DNA of 64,000 nt from CAXSBR01 sp964236495 (GCA_964236495.1 CAXSBR010000004.1:168937-232936), one strand, 5' to 3'. Positions 8,017 to 17,158 are shown, numbered from the stretch's first letter. Program-made: numbers and translations. The notes: a model not told the origin generated them from the sequence alone.

Positions 8017-11000
8017 CGGGTCACCTCGCCGCTCTGCTGAGCCGGGCACATCCGGCGCACGGCACACATCTGGCAGTAGGAGTTGGCTTTGGCGTCGAAG
8101 CGCGCACCCCGCTGCAGAGCGGCCACCTCGTCGACGGCGGCGCGGATCCAGCCCGGATCCGATGTCGCGTCCAGCGGCGGCTGCTTCTGCACCAGCGCCC
8201 CTTTGGAACCCAGCTGGACGAGCCAGGCGCCGCCGGGATGCACAAGGCGCCGACCGTCGGCGGCAGCCCTGTCGGAGTTGGAGTCGGCGTCGGCGAATGC
8301 GCCCAGCTGCGCGGCGAGCTGGTAGGCCGACAGCTGAGGGTGCTGGTCCAACGCCTTGGCCGAACCCGGCGAGGAGCTCGTCTTGAAATCGACGACGACG
8401 GCGCGGCCCTGCTCGTCGCGTTCCACCCGGTCCACGGAGCCGCGCAGCACGGTGCGACCGTCGCCGTCGACGGCAACCTCGAAAGGCTGCTCGCGCCCGA
8501 CCAGCTCCAGGCCTGCTCGTCCGTTCTTCAGCCAATCCGACAATCGCTGCAGCATCACGCTGGCCCGCTTGCGTTGTTGACGGCCGTACCAGGCAGCACC
8601 GAAGTCCAGCGCCGGCCACCGTTCGTCCATCAGCTCTTCGAGCCGGGCAATGTCGTCGTCGTCGGCGGCCAGTTCTGCGATCTCGTGCACGATCGTGCCC
8701 AGACCCGCCTTGGCACCGGGCTCGGTGTTGCCGCCGGCGGCTTCCAAGAACGTCTTCATGGCACAGGTCAGATACGCGTCGACCGTTGACGGGCTGACAC
8801 TGACCACCCCGTCATCGTCGACGATGCCGCGTTCATCGGACAATTCGGCGAGCCCCCACCACTGATTCGGGTCCGCGCCCGGGACGCCGGCCGCAGCAAG
8901 CTCGGCCAGCAGCTCAGCGGCTACTGCGCGGTCGGGCTCGTCGCGGTCGGGATCGGTGACAACGCACCGCAACTGCGCTACGACGCCGGTCAGGTGCAAC
9001 GGCCGCTGCACCTGCAGCACCGAGCGGTCACCATCGACCGGGTCCAGCTCGTCGAGGAACCGTGAAGGCCGCTCGTCCTCACCCTGTGCGGCGGTGACCA
9101 GCAACCGCCGGCGCGCCCGAGTAACGGCGACGTAGAACAGGCGACGTTCGTCAGCCAGCAGCGGCGCGGTGGACATGCCGCTCACCTCTCCCCGACCGGC
9201 GGCGATGTCGACGAGCTTTTCCGCCCCGAGCAGCGATCCGCGCAGCCGCAGATCAGGCCAGACGCCTTCCTGCACACCGGCGACACATACGAAGTCCCAT
9301 TCCAGCCCCTTGCTGGCGTGCGCGGTGAGCACCGAAACACCGTCACCCTCGCGGCTTCCCGAGCGCCACGGATCACCGGGGATCTGTTGAGCGGCGATGT
9401 GTTCGTACAGCAACTGCGGTGAGGCCCCGGGCAGCCGGTCTGCCAGCCGGGCCGCGGCTGCGAACAGTTCGATCACGGCGTCGAGGTTGCGGTCGGCGGC
9501 GGCACCGACGGGTCCACCGGCAAAGCTCTGCCGCTCCCACACCGCAGCCAGGCCGCTGGCCTCCCACACCGCCCACAGGATGTCCTCGGCGCTCGATCCG
9601 GCGTCCAGCGCCGCCCGACCGGCCGCCAGAACGCGCTGCACCCGCACCAGCGGACCTCGCAACGGGCTGGGCAGGACGGCGGCGAGCCCAGCATCGCCTA
9701 CTGCCGCGCCCAGTACGTCGGTGTCGGATGCGTCGCCTGCGGCGACGGCGAGCGCGCCGAGATGGCGCCGCAACCGGCGCAGGTACAGCGAGTCGGCGTC
9801 GCCTATCGAGCCCACCAGCAGCGACTCGGCAGCCTCGTCGGTGAGCGATCCGACATCGGTGACTGCCTGCATGGCGCTGAGCAACTGGCTGACGGCGTTC
9901 TGTTCGGCCAGCGGCAGATCTTGTGCCGCGACGTGCACCGGTACGCCGGCGATGACCATGGCGCGGCGTAGCACCGCCGCGCTGCGCACGGTGGAGCGCA
10001 CTATCACCGCCATCTGCGACCAGGGCACACCGTCGTCGAGGTGCGCGCGGCGCAAGGCTGCGGCGATCGCGGCGGCCTCCTCGTTGCGCGAGCGCAACAG
10101 CTCGACGTCGACACGTCCCGCCGGTACGTCGAGCGCCGCAGCCAGAAACCGGTGTGCGCCAGAACCGGGCAGCGCAGCCGCGATGCGCCGGCTGGCGGTC
10201 AGCAGGTTTGCTCCGGACCGTCGCGACACGGCCAGCTCGACCGTGGGCAGCGCAGGCAGACCCAGCCGTGCGGCAGCCGCACTCATCGCGTCGGCATCCG
10301 CGCCTCGGAAACCGTAGATGGACTGATCCGGATCACCGACCAGCACCAGCTCGTCAGCGCCCGAGGCGAGCATCCGCAGCAGCAAGGTTTGCGCCGGGTC
10401 GGTGTCCTGATACTCATCGACGAAGACATGCCGGCGCCGGCTATGTTCGCGGGCCAGTAGCTCCGGACTGTCGGCCAGCGTGTCGATGGCAGCGCCGATG
10501 AGCTCGGCGGCATCGTATGCGCCGGGGCGCTGCAGCGCCGTCACCGACAGGTATTGCTGCAAAAACGCACCTGCGGCCTCCCAGTCGGGGCGGCTGTGCT
10601 CCCTGCCCCACCGGATCAACTCGGCGCTGTCGAGGTCCCGTTCGATGGCACGCAGCAGCAGGTTGCGCAGTTCGGCGGCGAAGCCGCGCGTGCGCAACGC
10701 CGGCTGCAGGTGCGCCGGCCAGGCGGTGGTGCCGGCGTCGACATCGCCGTCGAGCAGTTCGCGCAGCATGATGTCCTGCTCGGTGCCCGACAGCAGTCGG
10801 GGCACCGGCATCTGCGCATCAGCAGCCGAGCGCAGCAGCCCGAATGCGTAGGAGTGGAAGGTGCGCGCCACCGGCTCCCGGATGGTCGCGTCGAGTCGGG
10901 CAGCAACGCGCTCGCGCAGCTCTGCGGCCGCCCGTTGCGCGAAGGTGAGCACCAAAATGTTCTCGACGGGCACGCCGCGGCGCACCCGGTCCACGACGGC

Positions 11001-11147
11001 CTCGACAAGCGTCGTCGTCTTGCCGGTACCCGGCCCAGCCAGCACGAGCAGCGGACCAGCCTGATGGGCAACGACGGCTCGCTGGGCGGGGTCGAGCACG
11101 GGCACTTTGGCGGGCGCGTGCGCGCGCCGGATCAATCGATATTCCAT
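8013..11147 (-). CDS. adnA: AdnA-like helicase-nuclease subunit (UvrD-type motor, Fe-S type nuclease)
   Basis: 1044 aa from ATG 11147, preceded by AAGGGAGGG; the longer open frame to 11336 lacks support. Walker A GPGTGKT (38-44), LTFAQRAAAEL, DEYQDTDPAQ, GDPDQSIYGFRG, VLTAHASKGLEWD and YVAVTRARRR mark a UvrD/PcrA-like motor. The C-terminal domain is a nuclease: GTIVHEIAELA, LRGSVDRVE and VVVDFKTS. Four cysteines, one near residue 795 (YLTCAM) and three in YCQMCAVRRMC (1025, 1028, 1034), match the spacing of the iron-sulphur staple in AddB/Cas4-type nucleases. The length matches mycobacterial AdnA. Role: with AdnB, ATP-driven unwinding and resection of DNA ends for recombination. adnA-adnB overlap by four bases, typical of stoichiometric subunits. 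Confidence 0.93.
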   Translation of the reverse strand: MEYRLIRRAHAPAKVPVLDPAQRAVVAHQAGPLLVLAGPGTGKTTTLVEAVVDRVRRGVPVENILVLTFAQRAAAELRERVAARLDATIREPVARTFHSYAFGLLRSAADAQMPVPRLLSGTEQDIMLRELLDGDVDAGTTAWPAHLQPALRTRGFAAELRNLLLRAIERDLDSAELIRWGREHSRPDWEAAGAFLQQYLSVTALQRPGAYDAAELIGAAIDTLADSPELLAREHSRRRHVFVDEYQDTDPAQTLLLRMLASGADELVLVGDPDQSIYGFRGADADAMSAAAARLGLPALPTVELAVSRRSGANLLTASRRIAAALPGSGAHRFLAAALDVPAGRVDVELLRSRNEEAAAIAAALRRAHLDDGVPWSQMAVIVRSTVRSAAVLRRAMVIAGVPVHVAAQDLPLAEQNAVSQLLSAMQAVTDVGSLTDEAAESLLVGSIGDADSLYLRRLRRHLGALAVAAGDASDTDVLGAAVGDAGLAAVLPSPLRGPLVRVQRVLAAGRAALDAGSSAEDILWAVWEASGLAAVWERQSFAGGPVGAAADRNLDAVIELFAAAARLADRLPGASPQLLYEHIAAQQIPGDPWRSGSREGDGVSVLTAHASKGLEWDFVCVAGVQEGVWPDLRLRGSLLGAEKLVDIAAGRGEVSGMSTAPLLADERRLFYVAVTRARRRLLVTAAQGEDERPSRFLDELDPVDGDRSVLQVQRPLHLTGVVAQLRCVVTDPDRDEPDRAVAAELLAELAAAGVPGADPNQWWGLAELSDERGIVDDDGVVSVSPSTVDAYLTCAMKTFLEAAGGNTEPGAKAGLGTIVHEIAELAADDDDIARLEELMDERWPALDFGAAWYGRQQRKRASVMLQRLSDWLKNGRAGLELVGREQPFEVAVDGDGRTVLRGSVDRVERDEQGRAVVVDFKTSSSPGSAKALDQHPQLSAYQLAAQLGAFADADSNSDRAAADGRRLVHPGGAWLVQLGSKGALVQKQPPLDATSDPGWIRAAVDEVAALQRGARFDAKANSYCQMCAVRRMCPAQQSGEVTR

Positions 11148-11369
11148 GCTCACCCTCCCTTCCCCACAACCATCGGCTGCAACCCAGTCGATAGCACCAC
11201 AGCGGTCTGACAATTTCGCGCTGACGGGCTGACCTTGCGCTGTTGACCCGGCTCGGGCACCCGGCGCTCGACCACACCGAAGCCCTGCAGTGGAAGAATG
11301 CACTCCTGCGTGGCCCGTGCGGCGCCCGCACGACACAGAACCGCCGCACCCGAGGAACCGAGGTGCTCA

Positions 11370-11600
11370 ATGGCACAGACCAGGCCGCCCGCCTCCGACG
11401 ACAAACCAGTGCCGGGTGCCGATGACACCGACGCCGCACAGGAAGGCGACGACGCGTCGATCAAGGACTCGTTCCGCGCAGCCCTCGCACGCAAAACCAG
11501 CCAGAACAGCCACGTCGAGCAGCACCTGGGCAAGCATGGCGTCGGTGCGGGCGTCAACGACACCCACAAGCGTCAGTTCCGCCGCAAGTCAGGCGGCTGA
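11370..11600 (+). CDS. DUF5302-type small protein
   Basis: 76 aa from ATG 11370 with GAGG upstream. Composition is charged and disordered in the first half (Asp/Glu-rich), followed by FRAALARKTSQ and the C-terminal KRQFRRKSGG. This pattern, an acidic N-terminus plus a basic tail ending near RRKSG, is what I know from the small actinobacterial DUF5302 family of unknown function. The longer frame starting at 11298 extends into non-conserved sequence and has no ribosome binding site. It is transcribed away from adnA, so the 222-base interval 11148-11369 should hold divergent promoters; no clear -35/-10 pair was seen there. Confidence 0.75.
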   Translation: MAQTRPPASDDKPVPGADDTDAAQEGDDASIKDSFRAALARKTSQNSHVEQHLGKHGVGAGVNDTHKRQFRRKSGG

Positions 11601-11721
11601 TCGACCGACCGGCGTCCCGAAACCGGTAACGCGGCCAGACGTCACAGATACGCCCCCGCGTTAGAGGTGCGCCTGGGCGCACGCGATCCGGCCGGATGCC
11701 GTCAGGCCTGAGGATCAGAAG

Positions 11722-11928
11722 CTACTGCGCGTGCGCGTCGCGTTCGGGCGTCTGCGCGCTCTCGTGCTTGGTCTCCTCCGGCTCCTCGGTGCGCCGGTCG
11801 GAGTCGGCCAAAATTATCTCAGCCTGATGACGGGCGTCGTCGGCTTGTCCGGCAGCGCGCTCCTCAGGCAGCAATTCGGCACGGGTGTCCGCGCGATGGT
11901 CGGCGCCGGACTCGCTGGAATCGGTCAT
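11722..11928 (-). CDS. Small acidic conserved actinobacterial protein
   Basis: 68 aa, very acidic and without hydrophobic stretches. The central TRAELLPEERAAG and AEIILADSDRRTEEP segments recall a short actinobacterial family of unknown function seen as LLPEE...ILADSE..RTE. It follows the alkyltransferase-like gene after 48 bases on the same strand and may be the last gene of the moeZ transcript. No function can be proposed. Its composition and codon use are compatible with a real gene. Confidence 0.6.
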   Translation of the reverse strand: MTDSSESGADHRADTRAELLPEERAAGQADDARHQAEIILADSDRRTEEPEETKHESAQTPERDAHAQ

Positions 11929-11976
11929 CGCTTTACCGTAACCGCAGCGACCCCTGGACGACCCTGCGTGGCGACG

Positions 11977-12315
11977 TTATCGGCCGTCCCAGCGTGCTCG
12001 TCGCACGTCCACCCGGTCTCCGCGCAGCGGGGTGGCTTCGGCGCGCAGGCGGTCCATCTGCTCAATTCTGATGTGTTGTGCGCAAAGCCCGGTCGCGGGC
12101 ACCACTCGGTGCCAGGGCAGCGGTTGCTCGCCGTCACCGTCGCCTTCGCCCGACTCGGCCAGCACCCGCCCCACCCAACGCGGTCCGCGCCAGCCGACGA
12201 ACTCCGCGACATCGCCGTAGGTCATCACCTTGCCCGGCGGAATCGACCGCACGCAGTCGAGCACGGCAGCCGCCAGATCTTCGGAGGACGGCGCAGGCCC
12301 GTCGGGCCGGCTCAC
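11977..12315 (-). CDS. Alkyltransferase-like protein (ATL, MGMT-related, no acceptor Cys)
   Basis: 112 aa, covering only the DNA-binding domain of O6-alkylguanine-DNA alkyltransferases. Conserved features: IPPGKVMTYGDVAEFVG (helix-turn-helix entry) and the active-site loop, which reads LPWHRVVPATG where repair enzymes have PCHRV. Tryptophan replacing the alkyl-acceptor cysteine is the hallmark of ATL proteins, which bind alkylated guanine and hand it to nucleotide excision repair instead of repairing it themselves. It lies 10 bases downstream of moeZ on the same strand. The same pairing of an MGMT-like gene near moeZ and adnAB is known from mycobacteria (Rv3204). Confidence 0.88.
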   Translation of the reverse strand: MSRPDGPAPSSEDLAAAVLDCVRSIPPGKVMTYGDVAEFVGWRGPRWVGRVLAESGEGDGDGEQPLPWHRVVPATGLCAQHIRIEQMDRLRAEATPLRGDRVDVRRARWDGR

Positions 12316-12325
12316 CCAGCGAAAC

Positions 12326-13486
12326 TCAGTATGACGGCAGGGACGGGTCGACCTGGTTCACCCAGCCGGTGACACCGCCCTGGACGTGCACCGCGTCGGC
12401 AAAGCCGGCGTTCTTCACTGCGGCCAACGTCTCGGCCGAGCGCACACCGGTCTTGCAGTACATGACAATGGGCTTGTCCTGCGCGAAACTGGCCAGCGCG
12501 TCGCCGCGCAGGATGGTGTCCTTGGGCACCAGCGTCGCGCCCGGAATCCGCACGATCTCCCACTCCGCGGGCTCACGCACGTCGATGAGCTGGATCGGCT
12601 TGCCAGTATCGATCAGCTCCTTCAGCTCCCGCGCGGTGATGGTGGACCCGATCGCGGCCTCCTGCGCCTCTTCCGACACCACTCCGCAGAAGGACTCGTA
12701 GTCGATCAGCTCGGTGATCTTCGGCGTCGCCGGATCCTTGCGGATCTTGACCTCGTTCCACTCCATCTCCAGTGCGTCGAAGACGAGTAGACGGCCCAGC
12801 AGCGTGGTGCCGATGCCGGTGATCAGCTTGATCGCCTCGTTGACCATGACCGACCCGATGGCGGCACACAGCACGCCCAGCACGCCGCCCTCGGCGCACG
12901 AGGGCACCATTCCCGGCGGCGGCGGGGACGGGTAGAGGTCGCGGTAGTTGGGTCCGTAGTCGTCCCAGAAGACGCTGACCTGGCCGTCGAAGCGGTAGAT
13001 CGATCCCCAGACGTAGGGCTTGTGCAGCAGCACGCAGGCGTCGTTGACCAGGTAGCGGGTAGCGAAGTTGTCGGTGCCGTCGACGATGAGGTCGTAGCCG
13101 GCGAAGATGTCCATCACGTTGTCGTTGTCCAGGCGCGTCTCGTGCACATTTACGGTGATCAGCGGGTTGATCTCGCGGACACTGTCGCGCGCGGATTCAG
13201 CCTTGGACCGGCCGATGTCGCTCTGGCCGTGGATGATCTGACGCTGCAGATTGGATTCGTCGACGGTGTCGAACTCGACGATGCCCAGCGTGCCCACCCC
13301 GGCCGCGGCGAGGTACATCAGCGCCGGCGAGCCCAGTCCGCCGGCGCCCACGCACAGCACCTTGGCGTTCTTCAGCCGCTTCTGACCGGCCATCGCGACG
13401 TCGGGAATGATGAGGTGACGGCTGTAGCGGCGGACCTCCTCGACGGTCAGCGAGTCGGCGGGTTCGACCAGCGGCGGCAGTGACAT
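12326..13486 (-). CDS. moeZ: Adenylyltransferase/sulfurtransferase MoeZ
   Basis: 386 aa, the expected length for the actinobacterial MoeB-rhodanese fusion. The N-terminal E1-like domain has the nucleotide loop GAGGLGSPALMYLAAAGVG (residues ~47-65), the SNLQRQ motif and the VDGTDNFATRY strand. The linker has YESFCGV. The C-terminal rhodanese domain (~285-386) ends with the persulfide loop MYCKTGVRSAE, whose Cys is the sulfur carrier. MoeZ adenylates and then thiolates the C-terminal Gly-Gly of sulfur-carrier proteins for molybdopterin and CysO-dependent cysteine synthesis (known for the Mtb enzyme). No carrier gene is in this window. It probably heads a transcript with the ATL gene. Confidence 0.95.
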   Translation of the reverse strand: MSLPPLVEPADSLTVEEVRRYSRHLIIPDVAMAGQKRLKNAKVLCVGAGGLGSPALMYLAAAGVGTLGIVEFDTVDESNLQRQIIHGQSDIGRSKAESARDSVREINPLITVNVHETRLDNDNVMDIFAGYDLIVDGTDNFATRYLVNDACVLLHKPYVWGSIYRFDGQVSVFWDDYGPNYRDLYPSPPPPGMVPSCAEGGVLGVLCAAIGSVMVNEAIKLITGIGTTLLGRLLVFDALEMEWNEVKIRKDPATPKITELIDYESFCGVVSEEAQEAAIGSTITARELKELIDTGKPIQLIDVREPAEWEIVRIPGATLVPKDTILRGDALASFAQDKPIVMYCKTGVRSAETLAAVKNAGFADAVHVQGGVTGWVNQVDPSLPSY

Positions 13487-13627
13487 CGTCAGGTTCCTCG
13501 TCCTTCGAAAGCGGTGCGGCGTACGACGTCAGTCAGCAACGCCACGACCTACCCGAGGCATTCCACGCACCGGCGTCGACGCTGCGCCGAGCCTCGGCCC
13601 GCGTGATGGATGGCGTGAACGCCGGGG

Positions 13628-14653
13628 TCAGGCGGCGTGGTCGCCGCGTGCCGCCGCCGGGTAGTCCTCGAGCAGCGCCAGAACAGCCCGCGCAGTGGAC
13701 ACCGGGTCCTCCATCTGGGCGCAGTGGCCGACGTTAGGCAGAACCAGCAGTCGGGAATCGGCGATCGACTGCGCAGTGCGCGCAGCCAGCGTGGCCGGTA
13801 CGAGCCGGTCCTGGTCACCCCAGATGATCAGCGTCGGGGCCTTGATCCGAGCGAGCAGGGACCACGGCGACTTACCGCCCGGACTGAGATAGCCGGCGAC
13901 CAGGCTGCGCAGCGACCCTGTGAAAGCGTCGTGCGCCCAGGGCATCGCCTCGTGCGCGGCGAGGTCCTCCACGGCTTCGTCCAGGCGCCACTGCGGCACC
14001 AGCTGCGGCTGGGCGAAGCACACCGCGATCATGCTGCGCACTCGCTGGAGCGGGCTCATGGCGGCCATCCGCCGCCGGGCGAGCGTGCTGACGCCAGGAA
14101 CCAGCAGTAGTCCCATCGCAGTGTCGGTGCCCGGCCGTCGCAGGCGCAGGTCGGGCAGGGCGGGTGAAATCAGGGTCAGGGTGCGCACCAGGTCCGGTCG
14201 GGTTGCCGCAACCCGTAGCACCACAGCGCCACCCAGAGAGTTGCCGACCAGATGCACCGGCGCCTGGGTGCCCGTCTCCAGCGCTGCGGCCACCACGTCG
14301 GCCAGCGCGCTGATCGAGTAGTCCCCGCGTGGAGCAGGCCCACTGCGCCCGAATCCCGGCAGATCCAACGCCATGCAGTCCAGCCGGGAGTTCAGCAACG
14401 TGCCGACGTCGGTCCAGTTCGTTGTCGACCCGCCTAGCCCATGTACGAATACCGCGGGCTCGGGATCGGGCGAGGTACTCGGCAACCGTCGGACGAACAC
14501 GCGCGCGCCGCCGTAGGTTTCGTAGCCGCCCTGCCATCGCGGTGCGGTGAAGTCGAGCGGAGGCAGCTCGACGTCGGATAGGCGGGCGACGACCGGTTGC
14601 GCAGCGTGCCCGGCGACCGGTGAAGTACCGGCGGCCGGTCGGGACGACGTCAC
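13628..14653 (-). CDS. Alpha/beta hydrolase
   Basis: 341 aa. The fold is marked by FVHGLGGSTTNW (oxyanion loop, residues ~88-99), the nucleophile elbow VGNSLGGAV (Ser near 158), the acid loop WGDQDRLVP (Asp near 290) and NVGHCAQMEDP (His near 320), so the Ser-Asp-His triad is intact. Substrate is unknown; esterase, lipase or C-C hydrolase activity is possible. The start overlaps the ku stop as ATGA, so it is co-translated with Ku. The functional reason for that link is unclear. There is no signal peptide. Confidence 0.9.
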   Translation of the reverse strand: MTSSRPAAGTSPVAGHAAQPVVARLSDVELPPLDFTAPRWQGGYETYGGARVFVRRLPSTSPDPEPAVFVHGLGGSTTNWTDVGTLLNSRLDCMALDLPGFGRSGPAPRGDYSISALADVVAAALETGTQAPVHLVGNSLGGAVVLRVAATRPDLVRTLTLISPALPDLRLRRPGTDTAMGLLLVPGVSTLARRRMAAMSPLQRVRSMIAVCFAQPQLVPQWRLDEAVEDLAAHEAMPWAHDAFTGSLRSLVAGYLSPGGKSPWSLLARIKAPTLIIWGDQDRLVPATLAARTAQSIADSRLLVLPNVGHCAQMEDPVSTARAVLALLEDYPAAARGDHAA

Positions 14654-15777
14654 GCCGACTTTCGAGCAGCGACGGTCTCCTTGGCCGGCGCACGGCGCGT
14701 GGGTGCCTTGGCGGTAGGCGCTGCCTTCGCTGCCGTCGTCTTGATTGGCGCCGTTTTGGCTGCAGTCGTCTTGGCTGCAGTCATCATCTTGACACCCGTC
14801 TTTGCCGCAGCCGTCTTACCCGCAGCCGTCGCCTTGGCGGCAGCCGTCTTGGTCGCAGCTGTCTTGGTCGCAGCGGCCTTGGCAGGAGTCGTCGTCTTGT
14901 CGGCGGCCTTGGTCGAAGCCGTCTTCGACGCGGCCTTGAGCGCGGGCGCCTTCGCCGCAGGCGCGTCGGCCGATCCGTCTCCCGACACCGTTTCGCCTCG
15001 GCGCTGCTTCGCAGCGTCGACAGAAGCACGCAGAGCGGCCATCAGATCGACGACGTTGCCCCCGGAGGAGGACGTCGCGTCGGGCGTCTCGACCATCGCA
15101 ACCCCAGTCGCCTTGGCCTCGATCACCTGCATCAGCGCGTCGCGGTAGTCGTCGCTGAACTCCTCAGGCTGGAACTCGCCGCTCATGCTCGCCACCAGGG
15201 CGTCGGCCATCGCCAGTTCGGGCTCGCGCAACGAGATGTCCTCGTCCAGGAAGGCGAAGTCGGGCGTGCGGATCTCATCGGGCCACAGCATGGTCTCCAG
15301 CACGATGACGTCGTCGCGCACGCGCATAGTGGCCAGCTGCTCGCGGGTCCGGATGGCTACCTTCACCACCGCCACCATGCCGCTGCGCTGCAACGCCTCG
15401 CGCAGCAGTACGTAGGGCTTGCTGGCCGACTTCTCGGGCTCGAGGTAGTAGCTCTTGTTGAAGTAGATCGGGTCGACCTGTTCCAGCGGTACGAACTGCA
15501 GTACGTCCAGCGCGTGCGTGGTGGGCAGGGGCAGTTCGGCGAAGTCGTCGTCGGTAAGGATGACGGTCTCGCCGCTGTCTAAGGTGTAGCCCTTGGCGAT
15601 GTCGGAGTAGGCGACCTCGGCGCCGTCGGCTTCGGCGACGCGGCGGTAGCGAACCCGCGATCCGTCACTGCGGCGCACCTGGTGGAACGAGACATCGCGT
15701 TCCTCGGTGGCCGAGTACATCTTGACCGGAATGCTCACCAGCCCGAATGAGACGGCGCCCTTCCACATCGACCTCAT
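14650..15777 (-). CDS. ku: Non-homologous end-joining protein Ku
   Basis: 375 aa. The Ku core spans residues 1-~255: MWKGAVSFGLVSIPVKMYSA at the N-terminus, the central bridge region and the ELAMADALV segment. Ku homodimers encircle broken DNA ends and recruit the LigD machinery. Residues ~275-375 form a long tail made almost wholly of Ala, Lys and Thr (repeats such as TKTAATKTAA), longer than in minimal bacterial Ku. Such lysine-rich tails are known to bind DNA and allow internal sliding. It is divergent from the LigD polymerase at 16023, leaving a 245-base shared promoter region (15778-16022), and is coupled to the hydrolase downstream. Confidence 0.97.
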   Translation of the reverse strand: MRSMWKGAVSFGLVSIPVKMYSATEERDVSFHQVRRSDGSRVRYRRVAEADGAEVAYSDIAKGYTLDSGETVILTDDDFAELPLPTTHALDVLQFVPLEQVDPIYFNKSYYLEPEKSASKPYVLLREALQRSGMVAVVKVAIRTREQLATMRVRDDVIVLETMLWPDEIRTPDFAFLDEDISLREPELAMADALVASMSGEFQPEEFSDDYRDALMQVIEAKATGVAMVETPDATSSSGGNVVDLMAALRASVDAAKQRRGETVSGDGSADAPAAKAPALKAASKTASTKAADKTTTPAKAAATKTAATKTAAAKATAAGKTAAAKTGVKMMTAAKTTAAKTAPIKTTAAKAAPTAKAPTRRAPAKETVAARKSA

Positions 15778-16022
15778 CGCCGCTCTCCTCCTGTATTAGT
15801 GGCAGCCAATCGCAGCCTCATCGCGCAACGCTTCGCTCAACGCGACGCGCCGTCGTGCTGCTCAACGTAAAGCCGTGGTTCAACAATGATGACGCAGAAA
15901 CCTCGTCGGCGGAAAGCTCGGTGGCCTGTCCATGCCGCTGCAGCGTCGGCACCGACTTCAAACCAATGCACAGGGCACTCAAAGGACAGCCCGACGATAG
16001 AACAGGCCAACCAAAGGACAGC

Positions 16023-16937
16023 ATGGCAGCCAAGGTGGAAGTGACGGTGGCCGATCGGCGACTGACGTTGACCAATCTGGACAAGGTGCTGTTTCCGCAG
16101 ACGGGCTTCACCAAGGCCGAGGTCATCGACTACTACACGCGGACAGCCGATGTGCTGCTCCCCCATCTGGCCGGCCGTGCGTTGACGGTGATCCGCTTTC
16201 CCAATGGCGTCGAGGCGTCCTCTTTCTTCGAGAAGAACGCTCCGAAGAACACGCCGGACTGGATCCGCCGGGTGAGGCTGCCCGCGCCGGGTTCGACGAA
16301 GAATCGCGCCACCATCGACTACATCGTCGTCGAGGAGCTGGCCACGCTCGTCTGGCTGGCGAATTTGGCCGCACTCGAACTGCACACCCACCAGTGGCGC
16401 GTCGACGACGCCGGCGCAGCGCTGCCTGCCGACCAGGTGGTCGTCGATCTGGACCCCGGGCCCCCCGCCGGACTGGCCGAATGTGCACGGGTGGCGCTGC
16501 TGCTGCGCGACATCATGCGCGCCGACGGGCTCGAGCCGGTGGTGAAGACGTCGGGTTCGAAGGGCATGCAGATGACCGCGCCGCTGGAGCCGACTGATTC
16601 TGCGGCGGCGTCGGAGTACATGCATCAGCTGGCTCGCCGGCTGGAACGCGGCGACCCCGATCTGGTCGTGTCGGCGATGACGAGGGCATTGCGCCCGGGC
16701 AAGGTGTTCGTCGACTGGAGCCAGAACAACGCCGCCAAGACGACTGTCGCGCCTTACTCGTTACGGGCTCGACCGGCTACCACGGTGTCCACGCCGCTGA
16801 ACTGGGACGAAGTGGAAACCGGCAACCTGCGCCAATTCACCAGCGCGGAGGTGCTGGACCGGGTGGCTGCATCCGGCGACCTCTACGCAGCGTCACTCAG
16901 CGATTCGGCGCGGGCGGTGCTTCCCGCGCTCGACTGA
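16023..16937 (+). CDS. LigD-type polymerase/primase domain protein (stand-alone)
   Basis: 304 aa from ATG 16023 (MAAKVEVTVADRRLTLTNLDK); the open frame extends upstream to 15747 but that part is the ku promoter region. It is an archaeo-eukaryotic primase fold (PrimPol) as in the LigD polymerase domain: KVLFPQTGFTK near the start, the metal-binding VVDLDPG (Asp 142 and 144), KTSGSKGMQM and the VFVDWSQNNAAKTTVAPYSLRARP-type C-terminal block. It lacks ligase and phosphoesterase domains, like mycobacterial PolD proteins. It fills gaps and adds ribonucleotides during end joining. Placement opposite ku supports an NHEJ role. The stop codon lies within the first unit of a short repeat array. Confidence 0.93.
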   Translation: MAAKVEVTVADRRLTLTNLDKVLFPQTGFTKAEVIDYYTRTADVLLPHLAGRALTVIRFPNGVEASSFFEKNAPKNTPDWIRRVRLPAPGSTKNRATIDYIVVEELATLVWLANLAALELHTHQWRVDDAGAALPADQVVVDLDPGPPAGLAECARVALLLRDIMRADGLEPVVKTSGSKGMQMTAPLEPTDSAAASEYMHQLARRLERGDPDLVVSAMTRALRPGKVFVDWSQNNAAKTTVAPYSLRARPATTVSTPLNWDEVETGNLRQFTSAEVLDRVAASGDLYAASLSDSARAVLPALD

Positions 16938-17042
16938 GTGCTCGCCCGCATCCTCTGAGCGCTCGCCCGCGTTGCACCGAAAGCTTGCCGGACCTCCCAC
17001 TGAGCGCTCGCCCGCGTTGCACTGAGCGTTCGCCAGAGTGCT
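16934..17042. repeat. Degenerate 21-22 bp repeats after the LigD polymerase gene
   Basis: Units begin with CTGAGYGCTCGCCCGCRT at 16934, 16955 and 17000, and a diverged CTGAGCGTTCGCC at 17022; one unit position between them has decayed. The LigD stop TGA is part of the first unit. Function unknown; it could be a remnant of a mobile repeat or act at the mRNA 3' end. Confidence 0.7.
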
Positions 17043-17158
17043 GCCGCTTAGAGCGCGCAGCGGGGCGTTCGCTACCAGCGCATGCACACCGTCGGTGGCC
17101 GCAGTCAGCGTCGGATAGCGTTGACTGCACGGATTCACTGCGAGGAAGGAACTGTTTC

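Noticed and set aside
8017..8619. Upstream extension of the adnB frame to 1497 codons
   Set aside because: It overlaps the conserved nuclease domain of adnA; the GTGA overlap at 8016 gives a normal coupled start.
15747..16022. N-terminal extension of the LigD polymerase
   Set aside because: Overlaps the ku start on the other strand and lacks conservation; ATG 16023 begins right before the conserved fold.
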